Position numbers and translations under genes: made by a program. The notes under the pieces are model-generated. The model was not told the DNA's origin. It searched no databases and saw only the letters and a list, made by a program, of their open reading frames with translations. A stretch of 64,000 bases of DNA, taken from contig NC_089490.1 in the NCBI RefSeq assembly GCF_036850765.1, forward strand, positions 109,065,074-109,129,073, read 5' to 3'. The stretch's first letter is position 1. Each line of letters opens with the position of its first letter. Shown here piece by piece: positions 48,801 to 60,100 of this stretch. This DNA is from Saccopteryx bilineata. Lineage: Eukaryota > Chordata > Mammalia > Chiroptera > Emballonuridae.

Positions 48801-51800
48801 AATCTTTATATACGTACACAATGTAAGACACAGATGAAGACCTATATACAGGGCTATCACTTTTAGTATAGGCTGGGTGGCAAATTCAGTAACTTAGATT
48901 TTCATGGAAAAAATTGGGATCTTTTTAAAGAAGGTTTATGTTTAAAATTGCTTAATTTTATCTGCTAGTCATTCTCAGTCTGAATTTATTCATATCTTCT
49001 TTTAAGAAAATAGAAAACATAGACATCTACAAATTTAGAAATTAGCTAAAGGTGATATTACTATGGGAAAAATTATTTTGCTCTCAGAAAATAGTTAATA
49101 GAGTTTCTATGAATTTAAATCTTTAGTATCATGTGGTATGGCATTCATATGTATGTGAGTCTTACACCTGCCAGTAAATAATAATCAACTCCAACATGTA
49201 CATTTGAATTTCTACATAAAATACACTGATCACAAAAATTAGGGGATATTTTACTGCTTCATATCATTTTGAAATATTCTCTAATTTTGTGAGAAATATA
49301 CACACATACATATATATGCCATTATTATATTATTATTACTTAATTATGAAAGTTATCATACTGAGATCTAGATTTATTGTTCATGATTGTGTGTACATAC
49401 TTCAAATAGACTTCTTTATAATTTGAATGTTTTTGATTTTGGTGTATGTTATGGGTGACAAATAACTCATTCTTCTCATAGATTAAATATCAGGTCAGCT
49501 ATTTTTATGTCTGCATGATTAATAATCTAAGAAGAATATTACTGTCACAGCCTAATTCAGTTTGTATTGTGTTCCAATGACAGCAACAGAAAGTTTAACT
49601 AACATTAGTTTAAATGAATAAAAATGTATTGTTTGCATGAACCATTAAGTCTAAGTGTAGGCATTTCAGTTAGAACAGTAACAGCATCAAGTTACCAAGG
49701 ACAAGGCATCTTCTACTTCTTTGCCATCCTCAACGTTTTGTTTTATTTTCAATGCCAGCTGAGTGTGTTTTTTTAGAAAGAATTTTTACCCAGTGGGGCC
49801 ACTTACATTTAATTGTCCAGCACTAAATCACATGGGCTATCCTTATTGAAAGAAATTCTGGAAAATTAATTTAGCTTTCTAGACCTTATTGTAGAGGAAA
49901 GAAAAAAATGAGTAGTGAATAATATTTTTGTTTCTTTGTAAATATCTTTTTTATTAGGATTTTTTCAATCACAATAGGATGATACCAATATCAATAAATG
50001 TATTGAGCCACACTCACATAAGCTGCAAGAGGCCAAAAACAAGTAAAAGAGAAGGGATGAAATTATCAATCCTTTCTTGTTGTAGAGTTCAGTGACTTAC
50101 TTACAAGCCACACAGTGACAATATCTATAAGTATTTGTAAATATAATTATCTGCCTGAGCATCTATTGGCATGTGCCACTGTACTTTACAGAGCACTACT
50201 CTGAAGCATGTACATGGAATTTTAAATTCTTTAACCGTGTAACTTTAGTTCAGAAAGATCAAACCCAAATCATCAATTACATATTAGTTTTTCTTATCTT
50301 TTTTGGGCTTAAGAGATATCTACTATAAGATTGAATTTGCATAGCTAGGAAAATTATTTTGTTTTTACAGTTGCAGATATTAGTACAATGAAATGGTAGA
50401 GCTTTACTTCCTATAATGACAGAAAATACCCAAATAAAGAAGAAAAGTATAATACTCTCATATGACCTCTGTTTTTATTTCTTCTTTATACTCTAGGATC
50501 CTCAAAACAATGGAATTTTTCAATGGAAAGATGTGACTTCTTTTCAAAACATTACCCAACTCTCATTCCGATTGATTTCTGAACCAATGTTTGGAGATTA
50601 CACTATTGTTGTGAAAAAGACATCAGGAAAGACATTGACACACAAATTTACTGTTAATAGATATGGTAATCAAATGCTGCTCATAGTTGTTCTATATAAA
50701 TGAAGATTTCCAAGGATCTAAGAGATTATAAGTAAAATGTAAAGTCATGGGACTAGAGAAGAGAAAGAAAAGGGGAAATATTAATGAGATACCATCTACT
50801 GGTGCCACACAGAATTGGGGGCACTTTCTGTACAGATGTATACAAAGAAAAATATTGTGCATAGAGGTATACTTAGTTACATAATTTCAGTAAGTTTTGT
50901 TCTCCAGTGATTCTGGGAGCTGAACTATACTTCTCTTTGTTCTAGTGTTGCCTAAGTTTGAAGTAAAGGTCAATGTACCACAAACAGTAACTATTTCAGA
51001 CGATGAATTCCAAGTGGATGCATGTGCTAAGTAAGTATTTACTCAGGAGATTTGACTCCACAGGTCAATGCTGGGGTCCAAAAGAATAAGAAATATAATT
51101 AACCATGAAACCTTAATTACTTATATGCTTATGTTAAAATTACCAAAGTAATGAATTGTAATTTTAAGATATTTTAAAAATATAAAAGAAAACATTAAAA
51201 CATTACCTGTAATTAATTCTACTGACACCATTAACATTGGGATTTATTTCCCTCTAATATTTTAGGTAGTTTCCACAATTACAATCATACTTTTCCATCC
51301 ACTATAATTAAGAAAAGATGTCCCCATATTATGTCAATAAACTCCAGTTCCTTGCTGCATAAATGTCTCTGTGTGACTATACCAAATTTACTTAATCGGT
51401 CTTTTATTATATAACATGTAGACTGTTCCATTTTGGTTTTTTTGTAATAAATAATATTATAGTATATGTCTTTGTGTATAAGTGTATAAGTAGTAACTTT
51501 TGAATTAAAAATTATTTAAGAAAGATTTCCAGAATTGGAACTACCAAAACAAATTGTGTAACATTTTTTTTAGCCTTTTGAATGCCATATAGTTTGCTAA
51601 ATATGTTGTGTCAATGTACAATTCCAGCAGCTGATACAAAAGTACCTGCCTCATTGAACCCTCATCATATTGGGTGTTTTCATTTGAAAAAAAAAAAAAG
51701 AAAAGAAACTTTTGACAACGTTTTAGTAAAAAGAAGTCATTTTATCTATTACATTAAGTTAATTTGAATTTTCTTAATATTAAAAAAATCCTATAGGATT

Positions 51801-54144
51801 TGAAAATTTTTTAATTTCTTTTTGGAAAATTATTTATAATATCATTGCCTTTTTAAAAAAATGTGATGCCTTTTCTCAAATTTCTAAAATAATATTTTAA
51901 AGTAGCTAATATTTATTGAGTTTCAATTATTGTGCTAAGCATTACATTTATTATATTCTTACTACAATGCTATGATATAGGAGCTATTATCATTTTTATT
52001 TTATATAAAAAGATAATAAGACAGAATTAAAAGAAGTTATCAACATTAATGGAGCTTTTTGATGGCAGGACTTTGAATTTAGATCTATGTTATTTTACTT
52101 CAGAGCTACTCTTCTAACCTAAAACACTATTCTACTCTATGTAAACAATTAAAAATTAATATTTTCTGTTTTTTAAACATTGCTTAATTGATTACATGCA
52201 AATTACTTACCTTTGAATATTTTCAGCAGTATATTAAAGATACGTTGGGTGAAGGACTGTCTAATGAACAGGGGGTAGTGCTCACAGATGCCACAAAGAA
52301 TATTGAAAAAAAAAGACAGAAGAAATAAAATAGTTCAGGTATAACTTAGTCTTGCCTCTTTTTCACATGTAATTGATATTTAGAGCTGACAGGATTTTAA
52401 AAATTTGAGTTGATTCAAAATGTCAGTAGCATTAAGAATGTTTAAATAGAGAGAGAAATAAATGTATGGAATAGAAAGAACAGACTATGGAGTGAGGAAG
52501 ATCTGAGGCTGAATTTTAATTCTATCACATGACTTACTTGATCTCAGTTTATTAATCTGTAAAATGAGATAATATACTTACCACGGTCACCTGGGGGGGA
52601 AAAAGATGATCTATGTAAACAGTGGATGTATGTTAGTATCCAACAATTAGAAGAAAGTATTATAATTGAAAATTTTAATTATATTGTGCTTTGCTATATA
52701 CTAATTTTCACATTTGTTATCTATTTTCTGAATCTTAGTGGATTGAATCTTCACCTAACAAAAATCCCCTCAAATCAATGTTTTTGTCTATGATTAAACT
52801 TTTAAAGAACTGTGTTTTTTTGGTGTGTTAAGAAAAAATGAGATATTTATTTAAACCCACCTCATAAAGACTTTATACTTTTGGTCAAAGTATATTTAGT
52901 TTACTTATGTATGTTTCTGCTGAGGAAAAAGAGTGCTACAAACAATCTTTGTATTTTTATTAGATTAAAATATAATTTTAGGCCCTGGCAGGTTTGGTCA
53001 GTGGTAGAGCATCAGCCCAGTGTGTGGATGCCCTGGGTTCAATTCTTGATCAGGGCACATAGGAGAAGTGCCCATCTGCTTCTTCACCCTTTCCCTCCTT
53101 TAGCTTCTCACTCTCTTTTTCCCTCCTGCAACCATGGCTAGATTGGAGAGGGTTGGCCCCGGGTCCTGAAAATGGCTTCATGGCCTCTGCCTCAGGTGCT
53201 AAGAAGAGCTTGGTTGCTGGGCAACTAAGAGACACCCCAGATGGGCAGAGCATCATCCCCTAGTGGGTTTGCTGGGTGGATCCCAGTTCGGGAGCATGTG
53301 GGAGTCTGTTTCTCTGCTTCCCCTCCTCTCACTGAATAAATACATTTTTTTAAAAGAAAAAAATATATAATTTAAAATAGTCAATTTAATAATTAAATCC
53401 TATTCACTAAAATTTTAGATTTATATTACTTGAATTTGATTTTTAAAAACAGCTGAATCCTGTTGACTGATCAAATGCTTAATTTAACCTAAATTCTGTG
53501 GGACAATATTACCAGTAGATGAGGATTCCTAATGGAATTTAATTATTGGAGTAGTCATACTTTAGAGACTTTCTATATAATTTCTGAAGAAGACCATAAA
53601 ATATTACCATGGTTTTGTTCATCTATAATTACCAATACACCTTCTCCCACTAGGTACTCCTTTGGCCAACCTGTGCAAGGGAAAGCCCAAATCCAGGTGT
53701 GCAGAGAATATTTTTCCTCTAGGAATTGTGAGAAAGACAACAATGAAATATGTGAACAATTTATTGTACAGGTACAGATCATGATCTTTATTCCAGAAAA
53801 TATTTCTTGTTCATTTTCATCATTATTCTTTCTTTCATTTTATTTATAAAAGGAATTTCAGACTAAGAAAGGCTGAGTGGAATTTTTCCATGTCAGCTGC
53901 ATGTTATTCTGTGATATGGTTATAGTATATATAATTTCAATATAATTTAGTCATTTTACCAAGTGATGGATTTCACTTAGCTGTTTCATTTTTCCTCCAG
54001 TGTAAAAAATACAGCAATAAATAATCTTCTAAAACTATCTTTTTATATGAGAGATTTTATTTATTTAAAATATATTACTTCAAGTCAAAATAGATGATAG
54101 ATAGATACATAGGTAGACAGATTGATAGGTAGGTAAATAGATAT

Positions 54145-54189
<45 letters not shown>

Positions 54190-57100
54190 GATAGATAAAA
54201 TCATATATAATTTTAATTAAAAATATTAGCATACTGTCCAAAAATTTTTTAAGAATTTAAATTCTTGTCAGCAATATATGAATATACTATATTTCCCAAA
54301 GCACTGTCAACAAATATATATGTATAGGAGATTTCAAATCTTTGTCATTTTGATAGATATTATTTTGTTTAAATTGTTTACTAGTGAGTTTGAGCATATT
54401 TTTATATTTTTGTTATCAGTTTGGATTTGTTTTTTAGGAACTCAATCATTCTTATTTTTCCTGTGTCTATGAAATTGAAATTTTCTTTTATTATAAATAT
54501 TGTCTACTAGACTTCTGAGTTCCCAGCCTTAGAAACAGTCTCATCTACCACTATGCTATATATGTAGCTTATATTCTTAAGATTTAAAAAAGTTCAATAA
54601 TCAACCTAAAGTAGGTTTTAATTATGTTCTAAAATAAGAAATTTCTTCCAAATAGACATTAAGTTGTGTTGGCACTTAATCTCATACAGTTTTGCTCTCT
54701 CTCTTTATTCTAAATCTTGCTCATAAAAAGTTCACTTATTTTATTGGTATTACTCCAACTGTTTTTATTATTTTCTTTCCTTTTTTTATTTTTTTATTAT
54801 TTTCTAACATTACTTTTGAGTTCTTAAATAATTTATTTTAGGGCCCTGGCCGGTTGGCTCAGCGGTAGAGCGTCGGCCTGGCGTGCGGGGGACCGGTTCG
54901 ATTCCCGGCCAAGGCACATAGGAGAAGCGCCCATTTGCTTCTCCACCCTCCTCCCCCTCCTTCCTCTCTGTCTCTCTCTTCCCCTCCCGCAGCCAAGGCT
55001 CCATTGGAGCAAAGATGGCCCGGGCGCTGGGGATGACTCCTTGGCCTCTGCCCCAGGCGCTAGTGTGGCTCTGATTGCGGCAGAGCGACCCCCCCCCATG
55101 GGCAGAGCATCGCCCCCTGGTGGTCAGAGCGCCGCCCCTGGTGGGCATGCTGGGTGGATCTCGGTGGGGCACATGCGGGAGTCTGCCTGACTGTCTCTCC
55201 CCGTTTCCAGCTTCAGAAAAATACACAAAAAAATAATAATTTATTTTAGTTTCCTTCTTATTAATTCTTTTCCCTAAATATAGTTTATTTTGTTGATTTT
55301 AAACAATGTTAGTTTCTTTTCTTAGTTAAAAACACAGTGGTCTACATTTTCCTCAACTATAGTGAAGCACCATAGATTTTTATACAAAGCATTTTTTCCT
55401 TGACACTAATATTTTGATTCTTATTGATTTACTTTACAATTTCTCTTTGACTCAGGATTACTGAAAAATGTTTTTTTTCTTAATTTCAAAGCAATGAATA
55501 TTATTCTATTTTTATTATTTCTTTTTAATTTGATAGTAGTATCAAATCATTGTAATTACAATAGATAAATAGCAAAATTGCCTCTTTTGTTGTTGATATT
55601 ACAGTTGATGGTTCAGTGGAGCACATACTATGAAATTGAAATGGTTGGTTATTCCAAAACTTCCTTAATGTGTGCCCTTAGGCAGATCATATAACCTACC
55701 TGTGCTTCAGTTTATTCACTCATATGATGGAGATGATCATACTGTATATCTCTTATGGTAGTTTTGAGAATCAAATGAATTGATGTAGCCTTCTAACTTT
55801 TTAAATTTAGAATTAATAAATACTTTTTTATTTTGAATATAACTAAATCTACATTGCTTTAATTACTAATGTTTTACCAATAAAAGGTTATCTTTAGATT
55901 ATTCCTTATTTTAAATGACCAGTTTATATTAAATCGTATATTGGTGTTGTATATTTGGGGGGTGCTTCTGTGCCCTCTGTTCTGGGTGTCTCTCAAAATA
56001 ACAATAATTTCTTATCTTTAAAGTATTATTCAGTTTCATTTTTATCTTTTAATTTTTTCCCATCCATACTATTTCCAGGAAAAATACCCTGAAATCTGTA
56101 ATATATACAGTATCTTCTTAGTGTTAATTGCCGATTTAAAAACAACTCCCCTCCCTCCATTTTTTTGTAACTCTGTGGTCATTTCAACAAGTTTGTGTGA
56201 TGGAGCCATTGGGTAAGGATGGAGGGGGGGTATGTATCTGCTAAAACTCCATATTCTTTAATGACTTTTGAAGCTCTAACTTTTTCATTATACCTTCTCT
56301 TTATTTTCAGTTGAGAAATGGTTGTGTTTCTCAAATTGTAAATACAAAAGTCTTCCAACTTTCCCGTTCTGGATTTTTCATGTCATTTTCTGTCACTGTT
56401 ACTGCTACAGAAATCGGGACAGGTAATGGTCATGCTTTATGGGTAACTGAAGACATATGCAGCTTACTGAGAAAAAGTTTATTGAGTTAGCAATACTCAT
56501 CAACTACAGATCAATAGTTGCTCATTATAGTAAAGTGGAGTACATTTGTTAATAGGTCTACTTGAGGGTTAATTTGAATAAGATTTTCCTAACAGTACTT
56601 AAAATAAAATAATTATGTAAATAGTACACTCAACTTGGAACAAATCACATTTGTTTACCTTGCTTAAAAGCCACAAGAACAAATTTGAGTAGCTGTGAAA
56701 GGCTATACCATCCAAAAGCTTAGAATTATAGCTATCAGAACCTTTACAAAAGTTTGTCAACCTCTGATTTAATACAATTAGGAACATTTTTAAGTGTAAA
56801 AGTTTTTAGTGAGAAGTTTATGAGATTGCACATAGTGAGTGCTGACTAAATACTTCTTAAAATAATAAAAAAGAAAAAGAGGTAAATGAAATTTAATATG
56901 AGGTGCAGAAAACCAAATTTAATTACTAATTATTGTTACTTTAAAATAATTGGAATAATATTATTTATAAAGTGTTTTATATAAATATCTTTGACTAATA
57001 TTGTGATGACATTCATATGGATGTTGTCACAATTATATGGTAACTTAGCTATGTTTGTTTCTGCTTATTACATACTTTGTTTATATCACCATACATTTCT

Positions 57101-60100
57101 GCTTACTTTGTTATCAGATATTTTTCAAATCTGGTAAGAGTCTAAAAACATAGTTATCTTGCAGGCTAAAGAAAGATTTTAGGAAGTGAAAACTTTATTC
57201 TTGAGATATCTATGACATTCTCTATCATAAATAGTTACAAGCCAGAACTGAATAAAATAGTTGAAGCAAGAAAATTAAGAGTGTTTTCTCCTGCTTCTGA
57301 ATTAATATTTTCATATTAATTACATTATTCAATTTAATGTGTACTATAACCAGATAGATGTCAAGTACTTTGGAACATGCTCCATAGCTTCTATACCTAC
57401 CTTTCAATGTAGAACAAGAATATAATTCTGTGTTTAGATATTTGTACATGTACCCTAAGCCAGTGGTTTTCAACCTTTTTTACACTTGAGGACAGGTAAA
57501 AATAGGAAAATTATTTTGGGGACCACTGAGGCAGAAATACCCTGAACATAAGCAATTTCAACTAAGATTATTGGGTCCAAAATTTTCACGGACTAGCACA
57601 AAATTTCTAGCAAAACCAGTCCGTGGGGCCAGCAGTTGAAAAACACTGCCCTAAGATAGTTATTTGTTCTGAAATACTTTATTTTCAATTTCTAAATTAC
57701 AGTTTACGTTTAATATTATTCTGGATAAGTTTCAGTAATTAGATAATCATATACCTTACAAAGTGTTTCTTCTGATATTTCTAGTGCCCAACTGGCACCA
57801 TACATAGTTATTACAATATTATTGAATATATTTCTTATGTTGTACTTTAACCTCCTCATGACTAAATAGAAACAGGCTCATAAATACAGAGAACAGACTG
57901 ATGGTTTCCAAAGGGGAAGGGTGTTGGAGGACTGGGTGAAAAAGGTGAAGGAATTGAGAGGTACAGATTAGTAGTTCTCCAGAAATTTTTGATCAAACAG
58001 TTCATCTTCCTTGACACTTTTTATTTTGTTACAGGTGTGCAGATCAGTGAAAAGGCTTCTATTTCTATCACTCGATTGCTTGGAAGTGTAAACTTTGAGA
58101 ACATGGACCCTTTCTATAGAAGAGGAATTCCTTATTTTGGCACGGTAGGTTTGACTAAAAACTATATGTTCTCATTTCATTTTCTTGGATCATAGATTGC
58201 CATTTGAAATTTTCTGGATGTATTTTTCTTTCATAACATTTGCAGCATTACTACATCTGATACACTGGAAAAAGTCTTAGGCTAAAGAAAGCAATAGATA
58301 AAACTACAACTGTTTCCATATTATACATTTATTTAATAGAACATCTGTTTGTTAGAATTTAAGAAAATTACAATTAAAGAATTATATTTATGAATAAAAA
58401 TTTTCTTTTCAGTGGAAATGTGATATTTTAAATTTTAAAAATTAATGCTGCTGCTTTTTTTTTTATACAGCTTAAATTTTCTGGTCCTAATAACATCCCG
58501 ATGGTGAACAAGTTATTGCAATTGGAACTCAATGACAAGTTTATAGGAAACTACACCACAGATGAGAATGGCGAAGCTCAGTTATCCATTGACACGTCAG
58601 ACATATTTGATCTAGAGTTGAACCTGAAAGTAAGACGAGTAGATAAGATCCCACAAAGGGTTTGACTGCTAGGAATTTTGAACGTTAGCAATCTCTTAAA
58701 AGATATCTTGTATTGAGAATGTATTTTGACAAAGTTTTAAAAACTTAAGGTATTATGTGTTTGCTTGTTCATTAATAATACATGAGAATGCTTATTCAAG
58801 ATGAGATAATTGTAACCTACTAAAATTGTTATAAATTCTATAACAACCTATTTTCTTCTGAGAAACTAGAAATAGCACATGAAAATGATGTGACTTTTTT
58901 TCTTTGGTCATTTTATGCATAGGTTAGGAGTCTTAAAACTATGATTTCTCTCTTTTTTTGCCTCTTAAATAGAATTTTACAATTAAACAATTCATTAGTT
59001 TTTAAATGTAGCTGAAAGTTGCAAGACCTAAGACTATTATCTGACTTCAATTACAAAGTAAGAATAAACAATTCATTGTAGGCCTAATGAAATAGACATA
59101 CAATTATAGTTATGTTTTGTATACAAGAAGAGGAAAGTGCTTTTATTATGTTAACTCCCAATAACTCAAAGTTTAAAGCCAGCCATAAGCTAAGATTTCT
59201 CCCTACTTTAAAAGGATAAGAAGCTTTCCTTCTGTAATAATTACTGTCTTTGAGAGATTTTTATAGCTCTAAGATCCATTGCTTTCTTTTACCTTATCAG
59301 GCCACATATATTCGCCCTGAGACCTGCTATGTTCCCAGCTGGTTGACACCCGAGTATATGGATGCCTATTTCTCAGTTACCCGCTTTTACTCCCGAACCA
59401 ACAGCTTCCTGAAGATTGTTCCTGAACCAAAGCAACTTAGATGTAATCAACAAAAGATTGTTAGTGTGCATTACTCCCTAAACAGTGAAGCATACAGAGA
59501 AGATTCAAATATTAACTTCTTTTATTTGGTAAGTCTCAGCTGGTGGATTCTTGGGTCTTATCTGTCTGCTTAGCACAGTATAGTTTAGAACATGTACGTC
59601 AATCATGAGTGCCAGTCTGAGTAAGCCAACCTCACTTTGCTGGTGAATGTTATTAGAACCATTAAAAACAAACACAGAAACAAATAAACGAACACCAAAA
59701 TGATCCAAGGCCATTTTATTGTAGTTTCCCAAAGGCTGAAAAACTTACTATTCAGAGTCTGCTGTATTAAGCATTTAATTAGAACTCATATTTAGTATTT
59801 ATGACCTTTTGTGAAAGTAAAATATTAGACAGATACCAGAGACTAAAGTAGAAGGCTGATTTTGATAACAAGAAAAGAAATTAGCCTTTTTGGTTCTGTC
59901 TCTATACTTATTCATTTTGTCTCTAAAAGGCATATTGAAAAGTAAAAAGCTACTGACTTGGAAATTAAGACTTCTAATTAACATCCTCCACCCTCTCCTT
60001 TATTTCATGCAAACTAGTCGATATTAGACAGATTGTTTAAACTCTGTAAGCCTTAGCTTCCTCAGTTGTATATTTGTAATTGGGAATAATAAGACTTAAT

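Noticed and set aside
49240..49320. ATAAAATACACTGATCACAA-type stretch as a possible repeat
   Set aside because: There is no second landmark to support a named family.
54841..54915. tRNA-like sequence with intact A and B boxes
   Set aside because: It is the head of a SINE, followed by the SINE body and A tail within a target duplication, and is not a functional tRNA gene. The same applies to the other SINE heads.
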